From positions 1-40,009 of the forward strand of contig CANQYU010000005.1 in the NCBI GenBank assembly GCA_947628145.1: a stretch of DNA of 40,009 bases, written 5' to 3'. This document shows positions 1-8,246 of this stretch, piece by piece. The notes beneath the pieces are model-generated. The model did no database searches. It was not told the DNA's origin and saw nothing but the letters and a program-made list of their open reading frames with translations. The position numbers and the translations under genes are program-made. Source of the stretch: an uncultured Bacilli bacterium (GTDB lineage Bacteria; Bacillota_I; Bacilli_A; RF39; UBA660). Position 1 is the stretch's first letter. Each line of letters opens with the position of its first letter.

Positions 1-22
1 ATTTTTTTCAACTCAATTTGTG

Positions 23-42
23 CCTTTCAGAGGACTGAAAGG
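23..42 (+). promoter_or_regulatory. Hairpin in the leader of the glycosyltransferase gene
   Basis: CCTTTCAG (23-30) and CTGAAAGG (35-42) form a perfect 8-bp stem with a 4-nt AGGA loop, 26 nt before the start codon. No U-run follows, so it is not an ordinary terminator. It may be part of a 5' leader or of an element that begins upstream of the window. Confidence 0.45.
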
Positions 43-68
43 ACGATAGAAAGGAATGTTAGTTAAAT

Positions 69-1193
69 ATGAAAAAAATATTATTCTTATACGTTGAATA
101 TGGCTCAGGGCATAAATCTATCGCGGAATATACTGCTAAATATATTGCCGAGCATAATCAAGTTGAAATTAAAATATTAGATATGACCGAATATAGTAAT
201 TTTATTGGTAAAATAGGTCATAAATTATATAATTGGGTTTTAATCCACCGTAAAGAACGAATTTTTTCACTTGCTTATGAAATTATGGACCATAAACTAA
301 CAACTGCTTTAAATAGTACTATCTCTAAAAGAAGCTATGATAATCCTAAACTAAGAAAAATCATTTCGGATTTTAATCCTGATATTACTATTTCTACCCA
401 TTTTTTTTGTAGTAATATAATTAGTTATTATAATAAATTAGGTTTAATAAATTCTAAAATATTTACTATTATTACTGATTATCGTAGTCATGAATTATGG
501 ACTAAAAATGCTAAAAACGAAGATGGTTATATAGTCGCCAATGAAATCGTAAAAGAAGAATTAATTAAACGAAAAATAAGTTCTAAAAAAATCTTCCCTT
601 TTGGTCTTCCCTTAAATATTACGGCTTTAGCTAAACTAGACGAAGAAAAAACTATTTATGAACGTTATAATTTAACTAATAAAAAACCAGTCTATCTTTT
701 CTTTGGTGGTAGTTCTTCAGGAAGCATGTATTATTTTAATTATTTTAAAGCTTTATGTAAATTAAATTTACCCATAAATATTATTTTTATATGTGGTAAA
801 AATGCTAAATTAAAAGAAAAAAGTACTGAATATGTAATTGAAAATAATCTCAAAAATGTTAAAGTATTAGGCTATTCTACCGATGTTTTAAATATCATGA
901 AAATTAGTAATTTAGTTATAACTAAACCAGGGGGAGCTACTTTAACTGAATGTTTAGAAATGAAAGTTCCTATGCTTTTAGTCCCTGGGGTTGGTGGTCA
1001 AGAAAAATATAATGCTCGCTTTATTTCTAAAAGAAAATATGGTCTTAAAGTAAGAGGTACTTATTCATTTAAAAAAACTTTAAAAAAGCTTAATAATAAC
1101 CCCGAAATAATCGAAAATATGCATTCTAAATTAAATAAACTAGATAATAATAAAGCCGTGGAAAAAATAAATAATTTAATAAATAAAATTTAA
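69..1193 (+). CDS. Diacylglycerol glycosyltransferase (MGDG synthase/UgtP-like, GT28)
   Basis: This 374-residue protein probably transfers a sugar from a UDP-sugar to diacylglycerol at the inner face of the membrane, giving glycolipids or lipoteichoic-acid anchors. It has the two-domain layout of the family. The N-terminal MGDG-synthase domain carries the glycine-rich GSGH motif at residues 12-15. The C-terminal GT28 domain has FFGGSSSG near 215 and KPGGATLTECL followed by PMLLVPG and GGQEKYNA, the UDP-sugar binding region. The length fits (UgtP is about 380). A weak AAAGGA site precedes the ATG. It is the only plus-strand gene before 11 kb and ends at a terminator shared with the convergent gene. 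The family call is firm; whether it adds glucose or galactose, and how many, cannot be read from the sequence. Confidence 0.88.
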   Translation: MKKILFLYVEYGSGHKSIAEYTAKYIAEHNQVEIKILDMTEYSNFIGKIGHKLYNWVLIHRKERIFSLAYEIMDHKLTTALNSTISKRSYDNPKLRKIISDFNPDITISTHFFCSNIISYYNKLGLINSKIFTIITDYRSHELWTKNAKNEDGYIVANEIVKEELIKRKISSKKIFPFGLPLNITALAKLDEEKTIYERYNLTNKKPVYLFFGGSSSGSMYYFNYFKALCKLNLPINIIFICGKNAKLKEKSTEYVIENNLKNVKVLGYSTDVLNIMKISNLVITKPGGATLTECLEMKVPMLLVPGVGGQEKYNARFISKRKYGLKVRGTYSFKKTLKKLNNNPEIIENMHSKLNKLDNNKAVEKINNLINKI

Positions 1194-1194
1194 A

Positions 1195-1219
1195 AAAAGT
1201 TCACTTAATTGGAACTTTT
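1195..1219. terminator. Bidirectional intrinsic terminator
   Basis: AAAAGTTC and GAACTTTT pair around a 9-nt loop, with T-rich tracts on both sides. It serves the plus-strand glycosyltransferase and the convergent minus-strand gene. Confidence 0.75.
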
Positions 1220-1781
1220 ATTTTTTTATATAACTATTATAAATATTTTGGTAATCTTCTTTATCTATAATCTCGCGAGCTAAAATGGTTTTAGCTAAAT
1301 CTAAATCTACCCAAGTTAAAGAATTATCTCTAATTCTATTTAATTTTGCTTCTAATTTTCTTTTTTGTTTTTCTAATTGGGCAAGCTCATATAAAGTTTC
1401 TAATTGGGCTTTTTCGTCAACTATTGTAAATTCTCTTACTGGTTCTTCTTCTTGAGCTTTCGCTTTTAACTGTAATACCGCTTCATTTACTACTTTTAAA
1501 AATTTAACGGGAAAATAACTCACATATTTTCTTAAATCTTTGAAATCAACCTCCGGTTTTAGCCGATATATTAATTCTTTATTTACATATATTTCATCAA
1601 AATATTTAGCTAAATTTTCCTTTTCTTCCGCATTAAACCAACCATCTACGAAATCAAAATGGGCATGTAAATAATTAGAAAATATTTCGTATTCTCCAAT
1701 TGTCATATATCTTCTTTGGTTATAATAATTTAAAGTTAATATTCCTAAGGCTAATTTTTCTGTTCTTGATATTTCTAACAT
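1218..1781 (-). CDS. Conserved hypothetical protein with a coiled coil
   Basis: I do not recognise this 187-residue protein. It looks soluble: no signal peptide or membrane segment. The first 100 residues are mixed, with many aromatic residues (YNYY-type runs, FDFVDGWF). Residues about 105-150 are rich in K, E, L and A and look like a coiled coil. The start is well supported by AGGAGGT 7 nt upstream. It lies downstream of pnp on the same strand but is separated from it by an intrinsic terminator, so it may depend on read-through or its own promoter. Confidence 0.65.
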   Translation of the reverse strand: MLEISRTEKLALGILTLNYYNQRRYMTIGEYEIFSNYLHAHFDFVDGWFNAEEKENLAKYFDEIYVNKELIYRLKPEVDFKDLRKYVSYFPVKFLKVVNEAVLQLKAKAQEEEPVREFTIVDEKAQLETLYELAQLEKQKRKLEAKLNRIRDNSLTWVDLDLAKTILAREIIDKEDYQNIYNSYIKK

Positions 1782-1798
1782 TTTTTTACCTCCTAAAA

Positions 1799-1820
1799 AA
1801 AACTTGGTTAATCAAGTTTT
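1799..1820 (-). terminator. Terminator after pnp
   Basis: AACTTG (1801-1806) pairs with CAAGTT (1813-1818). On the minus strand this is followed by a run of about eight T. The stem overlaps the last codons of pnp. Confidence 0.75.
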
Positions 1821-3976
1821 TTCTCTTTCTTTGAACTTTCTTTTTCTGGTTTAGGTAAAGCTTGTTTTCTTGATAAATTTAATCGTCCACGATTATCATA
1901 ACCTAAAGCTTTAACCATTATTTTATCGCCTACCCTGACTATATCACGTGGTTTTTGAACTCGTTTATAATCAAGTTCTGATACATGTACTAAGCCCTCA
2001 CATCCTGGCCATAATTCGACAAAGCAGCCAAAATCTTCAACTTTTACAACTTTTCCTGTATATATTGCATCAACTTCAACTTCTTTAACAATTTCTTCAA
2101 TCATTTTTCTTGTTTTCGCAATAATCTCAGCATTTTGGTGATAAATAATTACTCTTCCATCATCTTCTAAATCAACTTTAACTGCTTCTTTATCATTAAC
2201 TGTTTTGACATTACTAGCTTCTAAGATAATTTTGGTAATCATTTCTCCACCCCGACCAATAACATCTTTAATCTTATCTGGATTAATTTTAAAGGTATCA
2301 ATTTTTGGTGCATATTTACTTAAACTCTTTCGTGGCTCAGGAATACATTTAGCCATGACATCTAGTATTTCTAATCTAGCTTTTTTAGCTTGGGCTAAAG
2401 CTTCTTTTAAAATCTTTTCTGTAACCCCTTTAATTTTAATATCCATTTGTAAAGCACAAATACCTTTTTTAGTCCCTGCGACTTTAAAATCCATATCTCC
2501 CATATGGTCTTCAAGCCCTTGAATATCTGTTAAAATAGTATATTTCTTCTTATCTTCAGCTTGAATAAGTCCCATCGCTATTCCGGCGACTGGAGCTTTA
2601 ATTGGAACTCCGGCGGCCATTAAAGATAAACAACCAGCACAAATTGTGGCTTGACTACTAGAACCATTACTTTCTAATATTTCACTAACTACTCTTATTG
2701 TATAAGGGAATTCTTCTTCAGATGGAATAACTTGAGCTAAAGCTCTTTCCCCTAAAGCTCCATGGCCTATTTCTCTTCTTCCTGGTGCCCCATATCTTCC
2801 TGTTTCACCTACGGAGAAAGCTGGAAAATTATAGTGAAGCATAAATCTTTTCGAATCTTCTAATCCTAAACCGTCTAATATTTGATGTTCGCCAATTGCC
2901 CCTAAAGTTGTCGTCGCCAGTGATTGTGTTTCCCCTCTTGTAAATACCGCGGAACCATGAGTTCTTGGTAATAAATCTATTTCACAAGAAAGAGGTCTAA
3001 TCTCATCCATTGCTCGTCCATCCGGTCTAATTTTTTTATCTGTAATTAATCTTCGTACCTCTTGAGCTTCAATTAAATTAACAATTTTTTCCACTTGTTT
3101 AATTTTATCTTCCACATCTTCATCCTCGGCATAAACCTCCGTAAAGTTTTCAATTGTTCTCGCTTTAACCTCATCTATGGCCGCATATTTTTCTAACTTA
3201 TCTTTAATTTGAATAGCTTTAAGCATATCTTTAGTCGCATATTCTTCCACGGCTTCTTTAATTTCGGGCGTTAATTCCGCTTTAGCTAATTCAATTTTTG
3301 GCACTCCAATTTCGTCAATAATTTGTTGTTCAAATTCACATAATTTTTTTAAATTCTCATGCCCAAACATTAAAGCTTCTAACATTTCTTTTTCGCTTAA
3401 TTCTTGAGCGCCCGCTTCGACCATACATATTGCATCTTTAGTCCCAGCGACTGTTAAATTTAAAGAACTCTCTTCACTTTGAGCTGTTGTCGGGTTAATA
3501 ACTAATTCTTTACCAACTTTTCCGACCACTACTCCGGCGACTGGTCCATCAAAAGGAATTTTAGATATTCCTAAACATAAACTTGTTCCAAATAAAGCTG
3601 CCATTTCGGGACTATTATCTGGGTCCACAGATAAAACGGTATTAACTACTTGAATTTCTTGTCTTAAATTTTCGTCAAACATTGGTCTAATTGGTCTATC
3701 AATTAATCTTGCTGCTAGGGTTGCCGCATCACTAGGTCTACCCTCTCTTTTAATAAAACCACCGGGAATTTTACCTACGGAATATAGTTTTTCTTGATAT
3801 AAAACTTGTAAAGGGAAGAAATCTTGTCCCACTACCTCTTTACCCATAACTACTACTGATAAAACCACTGTATCTCCATATCTAACCAGTACTGCTCCAT
3901 CCGTTTGTTTAGCTAATTCTCCGGTTTCAACAATTAAATCTCGACCTAAAAAATCTAATTTAAATACTTTTTTCAA
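1808..3976 (-). CDS. pnp: Polynucleotide phosphorylase
   Basis: This 722-residue enzyme degrades RNA 3' to 5' by phosphorolysis and acts as a trimer in RNA turnover. The order is RNase PH domain 1 (about 10-145), a helical linker, RNase PH domain 2 (about 310-530), a KH domain containing IGRGGEMI (about 563-570) and a C-terminal S1 domain (about 620-690). The second PH domain has the expected [10 protein letters not shown] phosphate-binding segment and the acidic DHMGDMDFK segment. The tail is very lysine-rich. The start codon is TTG, with AAGAAGG about 7 nt upstream, and no better ATG is near. It follows rpsO, as in Bacillus, with a terminator between the two that probably lowers pnp expression relative to rpsO. 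Confidence 0.97.
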   Translation of the reverse strand: MKKVFKLDFLGRDLIVETGELAKQTDGAVLVRYGDTVVLSVVVMGKEVVGQDFFPLQVLYQEKLYSVGKIPGGFIKREGRPSDAATLAARLIDRPIRPMFDENLRQEIQVVNTVLSVDPDNSPEMAALFGTSLCLGISKIPFDGPVAGVVVGKVGKELVINPTTAQSEESSLNLTVAGTKDAICMVEAGAQELSEKEMLEALMFGHENLKKLCEFEQQIIDEIGVPKIELAKAELTPEIKEAVEEYATKDMLKAIQIKDKLEKYAAIDEVKARTIENFTEVYAEDEDVEDKIKQVEKIVNLIEAQEVRRLITDKKIRPDGRAMDEIRPLSCEIDLLPRTHGSAVFTRGETQSLATTTLGAIGEHQILDGLGLEDSKRFMLHYNFPAFSVGETGRYGAPGRREIGHGALGERALAQVIPSEEEFPYTIRVVSEILESNGSSSQATICAGCLSLMAAGVPIKAPVAGIAMGLIQAEDKKKYTILTDIQGLEDHMGDMDFKVAGTKKGICALQMDIKIKGVTEKILKEALAQAKKARLEILDVMAKCIPEPRKSLSKYAPKIDTFKINPDKIKDVIGRGGEMITKIILEASNVKTVNDKEAVKVDLEDDGRVIIYHQNAEIIAKTRKMIEEIVKEVEVDAIYTGKVVKVEDFGCFVELWPGCEGLVHVSELDYKRVQKPRDIVRVGDKIMVKALGYDNRGRLNLSRKQALPKPEKESSKKEKKLD

Positions 3977-3993
3977 ACTTTAACCTTCTTCCT

Positions 3994-4019
3994 AAAAAAA
4001 GACACTAAAAATTTTAGTG
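3994..4019 (-). terminator. Terminator/attenuator between rpsO and pnp
   Basis: On the minus strand a CACTAAAA/TTTTAGTG palindrome (4003-4019) is followed by seven T. It would end most rpsO transcripts and let a fraction read into pnp. Confidence 0.7.
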
Positions 4020-4020
4020 C

Positions 4021-4290
4021 CTACTTTCTTAAATTTAATTTACTTATTACATTTCTATAACTAACAACATCATTATCTTTTAAATATGTAAGTAATTTTC
4101 TTCTTTTACCGACTTTCATTAAAAGTCCTCTGTTAGAATGATAATCATGTTTATGAACTTTTAAATGTTCTGTTAAATCATTAATTTCTTGAGTTAAAAT
4201 TGCAATTTGAACTTCTGTTGAACCACAATCTTTCTCATTTTTACCAAATTCTTTAATTAATTTAGCCTTTGTCTCTTTAGAAACTGCCAT
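4021..4290 (-). CDS. rpsO: 30S ribosomal protein S15
   Basis: The 89-residue length and sequence are typical of S15, which binds 16S rRNA early in assembly of the small-subunit platform. Diagnostic parts are GSTEVQIA near the N-terminus, [18 protein letters not shown] in the middle and the RRKLLTYLK rRNA-binding helix. The start has a strong AAGGAGGA site. A sigma-A promoter and a leader of about 80 nt precede it. The leader contains CUCCUU, complementary to the ribosome-binding site. Confidence 0.97.
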   Translation of the reverse strand: MAVSKETKAKLIKEFGKNEKDCGSTEVQIAILTQEINDLTEHLKVHKHDYHSNRGLLMKVGKRRKLLTYLKDNDVVSYRNVISKLNLRK

Positions 4291-4297
4291 AAACTTG

Positions 4298-4344
4298 TCC
4301 TCCTTCTTTTATAATCGGTTTAAACTAAGTAATAATTTAAGGAG
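4298..4344 (-). promoter_or_regulatory. Possible SD-sequestering element in the rpsO leader
   Basis: In the mRNA, CUCCUU (from plus positions 4339-4344) can pair with AAGGAG of the rpsO ribosome-binding site (4300-4305), enclosing 33 nt. S15 commonly regulates its own translation, so autoregulation is plausible. The pairing is only 6 bp and is an inference. Confidence 0.35.
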
Positions 4345-4375
4345 TAAATTAAAACTTGGAATAAACTTCAATAAC

Positions 4376-4404
4376 ATTATATTATAATAATTCTAAAAAA
4401 GCAA
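4376..4404 (-). promoter_or_regulatory. Sigma-A promoter of rpsO-pnp
   Basis: TTGCTT (4399-4404) and TATAAT (4376-4381) on the minus strand are separated by 17 bp. Confidence 0.75.
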
Positions 4405-4416
4405 CAAAAATATTTT

Positions 4417-5406
4417 TTAACTTTTAAGCATTAATGTTTTAACATTAAGCTTCTCTCTTTTAAAAGTTTTTAATATTCCTTTTATATATTCATTTGAATT
4501 ATTTTCTATTTCTTCTAAAAAAGCTGGTTTCACTACTAAATAAATATGTTTAACTAAATTATCTTTAACCTCACTTATTACTACAAAATTAGCATCTTTA
4601 ACTTTAATCTCCGAACTAGTTAAATATAAAGAATTTTGTGGCTCTAATTCATGTACTCCATCACTCATTATTCCATCCGAACTAATTGTAAAATAATCTC
4701 TCCCCATATCCATATTTTGTAAATAATCCCCCTCTGGTTCACAAGTAATTAAAGTAACATTGGCTACTTGAGTACTTAAAAAATATATCAAATTATTAAA
4801 AATATTTTTTCTTTCCTCTTTAATCCTAATTATATCCATTTCTTCTTTTTTAGGTAATAACTCTGTTTTTAATCTAAAATCTTTAGTACAAATAATCCTT
4901 TTATTAAAACTATTATTTCTCTTTTTTAAATCTCTTTGTTCTATAATAAAAGGTTTTAATCCTTTAATAACTACTCTAGCTATTCCATTAGTTTTAAAAT
5001 CATAATATCTTTCTGGAATACATTCATTAACTAAATAAACTTTTCTAAATTTATCAAAAGAATAATATTCTTCAATAACTACATTATTATCTAAAATAAA
5101 TCCTATATCTGTTACTCCATATTGCGCTTTTAAACTATTTATTTCTTCTAAAACTTGAGTATAATTATAAAATTCACTTAAACTTTCTAATAATTTTAAA
5201 GCTTCGTCAAAATTATTTATTTTTAATTTTACTAATAAATTAATTAAAAACATTTCATAACCCAAACTAACTAATTTCTTATCTTTAAGTGCTTTTATCG
5301 CTATAATTGTTTTTCTAACCACATCTTGAGACTGTGTTCTTAAATCACTCAAACCTTTAAAAAAGCTCTCCCAATCTTCCAGCTTTCTTACTATTAATTG
5401 CTCCAT
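4417..5406 (-). CDS. Hypothetical protein, 329 residues
   Basis: I do not recognise a family. The protein appears soluble, with no signal or membrane segment. Residues 1-95 are helical and could be a small repeat or docking domain. The rest is mixed alpha/beta with many alternating hydrophobic strands (for example FVVISEVKD and HIYLVVKPAF). The start is preceded by an unusual G-only ribosome-binding site (GGGTGGGGG, about 4 nt from the ATG). It lies 17 nt after the DUF1653 gene and probably forms an operon with it. It ends shortly before the rpsO promoter. Confidence 0.65.
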   Translation of the reverse strand: MEQLIVRKLEDWESFFKGLSDLRTQSQDVVRKTIIAIKALKDKKLVSLGYEMFLINLLVKLKINNFDEALKLLESLSEFYNYTQVLEEINSLKAQYGVTDIGFILDNNVVIEEYYSFDKFRKVYLVNECIPERYYDFKTNGIARVVIKGLKPFIIEQRDLKKRNNSFNKRIICTKDFRLKTELLPKKEEMDIIRIKEERKNIFNNLIYFLSTQVANVTLITCEPEGDYLQNMDMGRDYFTISSDGIMSDGVHELEPQNSLYLTSSEIKVKDANFVVISEVKDNLVKHIYLVVKPAFLEEIENNSNEYIKGILKTFKREKLNVKTLMLKS

Positions 5407-5423
5407 AAAACCCCCACCCTAAA

Positions 5424-5669
5424 TTAATCTTTTACACTTTTAATATTCTCTAGCTGAAACCTATATTCTTGTTCTATATCTGGATATTTAACTTTATCAA
5501 CTTTTTCTAAAAACATTGTTTTCGGTCTAGCATATAACTTGTTATCTCCATATAATGCTCGATATATCACTAATTCTTCATTTGTCTCCGAATGAATAGC
5601 TACATCCAAAACTAAATAATAATCGCCCTTAAAATGTTTATATATTCCATTTTTGATAATATCTCGCAT
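5424..5669 (-). CDS. DUF1653 family protein
   Basis: This 81-residue protein has the typical DUF1653 pattern: an N-terminal GIYKHFKGDYYLVLDVA strand pair, then ETNEELVIYRALYGD and an aromatic strand with RPKTMFLEKV. The family is small, soluble and of unknown biochemical role. The start has GAGGTGA at good spacing. It is the first gene of a two-gene operon with the 329-residue hypothetical gene. A TTGACA sequence lies at 5737-5742 upstream, but no convincing -10 box sits at the right distance. Confidence 0.8.
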   Translation of the reverse strand: MRDIIKNGIYKHFKGDYYLVLDVAIHSETNEELVIYRALYGDNKLYARPKTMFLEKVDKVKYPDIEQEYRFQLENIKSVKD

Positions 5670-5714
5670 AAAGTTTCACCTCAAAAATTATTCTAACACA
5701 AATTAATCCATTTT

Positions 5715-5735
5715 AAAACTCCTTTACGGAGTTTT
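5715..5735 (-). terminator. Hairpin after the cyclophilin gene
   Basis: AAAACTCC and GGAGTTTT form an 8-bp stem with a TTTAC loop. Only four T follow on either strand, so it is a weak terminator or a 5'-leader hairpin of the DUF1653 operon. Confidence 0.5.
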
Positions 5736-5755
5736 ATGTCAAGTATTAGAAACTA

Positions 5756-6373
5756 TTAATCTTGAGTTATATTTACAAATCTAATTGTTTTAATACTTTG
5801 AGTAGTCATGGGCATATCATATTCATCCGTGGCTACTTTAGAAATCTCTTCTACTACCTCATATCCGGCAATTACTTGTCCAAAAGCCGCATATTGCCCA
5901 TCTAAATAACTTAAACTATCACTATCATTAACGCAAATAAAGAATTGACTACTGCCACTATCCATATCTTGAGCTCGAGCCATCGAAACTACCCCTATAT
6001 CATGTTTTAAATTATTTTCCACTCCATTACTTGCAAATTCCCCTTTGATATTTGCTACATTCTCTAAAGCACCATCTTTATTAAAGCCACCCGTTTGAAC
6101 CATGAAATCTTTAATTACTCGGTGGAATATTGTTCCATCATAATATTTTTCTTTAACTAAATTTTTAAAGTTTTCCACTGTAATTGGCGCATCTTCCGGT
6201 TTTAATTCTATTAAAATAACTTTATCTTTATTAGTAACAATTTTCACATAATTAGTTACATCTTCTGTTTCTTCATATTTAATATCTTGAATTGTTCCCA
6301 TACTCATATCTTTTTTACCACATCCTCCTAATATTAATAACATCATAATTAATACTAAATATATTTTTTTCAC
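5756..6373 (-). CDS. Lipoprotein peptidyl-prolyl cis-trans isomerase (cyclophilin type)
   Basis: This is a surface-tethered cyclophilin that should assist folding of secreted proteins outside the membrane. Residues 1-18 are a lipoprotein signal peptide with lipobox LGGC and lipidated Cys18. The cyclophilin domain (about 45-205) contains FHRVIKDFMVQTGG, including the catalytic Arg, and GSSQFFI plus the AAFGQV segment. Length 205 is normal for a compact bacterial cyclophilin plus linker. The start is GTG, chosen because AGGTGA lies at the right distance. With several secreted proteins coded in this window, an extracellular foldase fits the neighbourhood, though the link is only inferred. Confidence 0.92.
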   Translation of the reverse strand: MKKIYLVLIMMLLILGGCGKKDMSMGTIQDIKYEETEDVTNYVKIVTNKDKVILIELKPEDAPITVENFKNLVKEKYYDGTIFHRVIKDFMVQTGGFNKDGALENVANIKGEFASNGVENNLKHDIGVVSMARAQDMDSGSSQFFICVNDSDSLSYLDGQYAAFGQVIAGYEVVEEISKVATDEYDMPMTTQSIKTIRFVNITQD

Positions 6374-6416
6374 TTTATATCACCTATCTTATTTTAACAT
6401 AGGTTATAAAATATTT

Positions 6417-6869
6417 CTATCTATTAAGTATAAATATTGCTAAATTTAAATAAGTCGCAAAAAGTACCCAAACCAAATATAGTATTTGTAAATAACCACT
6501 AACTTTATTATTTTTAATAAAACATCTAATCATTAATATTACTAATATATCTAATAAAATTATCCATAAAAAAGCCATAAATCTTAATTTTAAACTAAAA
6601 AAAATTATTGACCATAATAAGTTAACTATTAATTGTGTATAATATATTTTTTGACAATTACTATCTAAATTATTTTCTTTTAATATTCCATAACTAATAC
6701 CCATTAAAATATATAAAATACTCCAAACTATTGGAAATATTATTCCTGGTGGTGATAGTATTGGTTTAATTAATGTATTATAATCCATACTCTTAGCTGT
6801 AATTAAACCAACAAGTGTTCCTAAAATTAACGGAACTAAAATACTTTTTAAATAAATCTTATATTTCAT
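6417..6869 (-). CDS. TspO/MBR family membrane protein
   Basis: A five-helix membrane protein of about 150 residues, as usual for the TspO/MBR (tryptophan-rich sensory/translocator) family, which binds porphyrins and related ligands. It has SPPGIIFPIVWSILYILMG, the family's conserved proline- and tryptophan-rich segment after helix 1, then NLLWSIIFF and a helix with YLVWVLFATYLN. I chose the ATG at 6867-6869. A GTG four codons earlier is in frame, but it overlaps the GGGGGAAG that looks like the ribosome-binding site. Its physiological ligand cannot be inferred. Confidence 0.88.
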   Translation of the reverse strand: MKYKIYLKSILVPLILGTLVGLITAKSMDYNTLIKPILSPPGIIFPIVWSILYILMGISYGILKENNLDSNCQKIYYTQLIVNLLWSIIFFSLKLRFMAFLWIILLDILVILMIRCFIKNNKVSGYLQILYLVWVLFATYLNLAIFILNR

Positions 6870-6960
6870 ATCTTCCCCCACTAAAAGATATGAAAATACT
6901 CATGTTATAATTCATAATTTTATTTTAATATAAAAAAAACATCTGATTTCAGAAAGGAGG

Positions 6961-7053
6961 GATAAAAAAAGAACTTTTATTATAAAAGTCCTTAGGCTTA
7001 TTGTTATCATTTTATTACTCCTTACCTTATTGGTAATAGCAATAAAAATATGA
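6961..7053 (+). pseudogene. Possible small hydrophobic toxin-like peptide, start codon missing
   Basis: After AAAGGAGG (6953-6960) one frame reads a basic start then RTFIIKVLRLIVIILLLLTL and ends at TGA 7051-7053, about 30 codons. The composition (short basic N-terminus, one membrane helix, basic end) is that of type I toxins or small membrane peptides. No ATG, GTG or TTG lies at the right distance from the ribosome-binding site, so it is either dead or uses a rare start such as ATT at 6979. It is followed by two structured elements. I cannot assign a known toxin family. Confidence 0.35.
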
Positions 7054-7083
7054 CACTCAATCAATCTGCATTGACCGAGTGTC
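7052..7083 (-). terminator. Hairpin with minus-strand U-run
   Basis: GACACTC (7052-7058) pairs with GAGTGTC (7077-7083). On the minus strand it is followed by ATATTTTTATT. It could end an antisense RNA that overlaps the 3' end of the toxin-like frame. Confidence 0.5.
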
Positions 7084-7097
7084 GAAACTAAATCTTT

Positions 7098-7140
7098 AGA
7101 GGCGACATTCACTTGCCTAAAATGTTCCTCTCTTTTTATT
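7098..7140 (+). terminator. Terminator-like hairpin, plus strand
   Basis: AGAGG/CCTCT and ACATT/AATGT form a two-part stem (7098-7109 with 7121-7131), followed by CTTTTTATT. It would end a plus-strand transcript that starts before 6950. Confidence 0.55.
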
Positions 7141-7193
7141 ATAATTCTACTATTATTCTTTATAGTAATTATATTACTATTTAAATAATAAAA

Positions 7194-7227
7194 GCATCTG
7201 ATTTCAACAACAGTTGATTTCAGATGC
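7194..7227. repeat. Hairpin with CATCTGATTTCA repeats
   Basis: GCATCTGA/TCAGATGC plus CAAC/GTTG make a near-perfect hairpin. The same CATCTGATTTCA occurs as a direct repeat at 6940-6951, and a related GCATCTGATT occurs at about 7244-7253. Confidence 0.6.
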
Positions 7228-7472
7228 AAACCCTCAAGGGGATAGCATCTGATTACCACCATCAAATGTATCCTTTTTTATTTTATGCAAGTTCCCTTGA
7301 CATATTCATAATATCATAAAAGCAAAGTTTTATCAAGGGTTAATCTTAGATAAAGCTTTTTATCTAAAGGAGTAAATAATTTTTCACACATAAATCACAC
7401 ATAATAGCCTATTTTTATAATAAATTACCATAATATAAAAATGAAAATTTCCCTAATTTAAGCCAAAAAAAA

Positions 7473-7548
7473 TGGTGCTGAAAACAAGAATCGAACTTGC
7501 GACCTACGCATTACGAGTGCGTTGCTCTACCTACTGAGCTATTTCAGC
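7473..7548 (-). tRNA. tRNA-Thr (anticodon CGU)
   Basis: On the minus strand the acceptor stem GCTGAAA/TTTCAGC, a D-arm with AGCTCAGTAGGTAGAGC, an anticodon loop CTCGTAA (anticodon CGT, reading ACG threonine codons) and a T-arm with GTTCGATTC are all present. The 3' CCA is encoded (7473-7475). All stems are intact, so it should be functional. Confidence 0.96.
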
Positions 7549-7584
7549 AACAAAAATATTATATCACATAAAACCAAAAGAAAA

Positions 7585-7604
7585 AATACTTTCTTTTAAG
7601 TATT
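7585..7604 (-). terminator. Terminator of the STAS-sigma operon
   Basis: AATACTT (7585-7591) pairs with AAGTATT (7598-7604). On the minus strand a TTTTTTCTTTT tract follows. Confidence 0.65.
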
Positions 7605-8246
7605 TTATTGCATTGCCATTCGCATTTTTTCTAAACTTTTCTTTTCATACCGGGAGACCATAACTTGAGTCATATTAAGTTTTCTAGCTACCTCTGACTG
7701 GGTTAAATCCTCGTAGTAGCGGGACTTTATAATTTCTTTTTCATTAGCATTTAATACTTTAAAACTATCGTCTAAAGCAATTTTTAAATCAATATTAACC
7801 TCTTTCGTATCAGGAATTACCTCGTGTAAATTAAGCTCATTTGCTTCGTCATCTAAACTCATTATCGTTTGAGCACTAAGCATGGCATCACTTACAACAT
7901 TAACATCTAATTCTAAATATAAAGCCACCTCTTCTGTCGTCGGAACTCTACCCATTTTTTGAGCTAAACTATATCTCGTTTTTTCCACTAATTTATATAT
8001 TTTTAATAAATCTTTACTTATTTTTATATTTCTTGATGCTTTAACTAAATTATACATTTCTCCATAAATATAATAATAAGCATAAGTACTAAAACTAGTA
8101 TTATCCTGAGCTTTAAAATTTTGGTAAGCTTTAAGTAAACCTATAACTCCCACTTGAATTAAATCTTCTTTTTCCGTATTGTAAAATTTGCTTGCAATTT
8201 TTTTAATTAACCCCATATGTAACGCGACAAGTTCATTAGTATTCAT
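7605..8246 (-). CDS. RNA polymerase sigma factor of the SigB/SigF type
   Basis: This 213-residue sigma-70 family factor lacks region 1.1, like SigF, SigG and SigB. Region 2 is at about 8-80, with EKEDLIQVGVIGLLKAY and STYAYYYIYGEMYNLV, the core-binding and -10 recognition part. Region 3 (about 88-130) includes MGRVPTTEEVALYLEL. Region 4 (about 155-213) ends in a helix-turn-helix, LTQSEVARKLNMTQVMVSRY, for the -35 element. The start overlaps the stop of the STAS gene (TAATG), so the two are translationally coupled. Such factors are normally held by a SpoIIAB/RsbW-type anti-sigma kinase encoded between the two genes, and that gene is absent here. Which regulon it drives is unknown; no spore gene is seen in the window. 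Confidence 0.9.
   Translation of the reverse strand: MNTNELVALHMGLIKKIASKFYNTEKEDLIQVGVIGLLKAYQNFKAQDNTSFSTYAYYYIYGEMYNLVKASRNIKISKDLLKIYKLVEKTRYSLAQKMGRVPTTEEVALYLELDVNVVSDAMLSAQTIMSLDDEANELNLHEVIPDTKEVNIDLKIALDDSFKVLNANEKEIIKSRYYEDLTQSEVARKLNMTQVMVSRYEKKSLEKMRMAMQ

Larger units (their letters stand above)
6870..7472. other. Gene-poor, highly structured intergenic stretch
   Basis: About 600 bp with no credible standard gene but much structure. It holds a Shine-Dalgarno-like AAAGGAGG (6953-6960) followed by a hydrophobic reading frame without a normal start, opposed terminator-like hairpins (7052-7083 and 7098-7131), three CATCTGATT copies, a 34-bp hairpin (7194-7227), a hairpin at 7346-7367 and a tandem TCACACATAA pair (7384-7404). 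A decayed type I toxin-antitoxin locus is one explanation. Confidence 0.5.

Noticed and set aside
6912-7265. 117-codon minus-strand open frame
   Set aside because: It runs across the structured stretch, has no ribosome-binding site and reads through hairpins that explain the sequence better.
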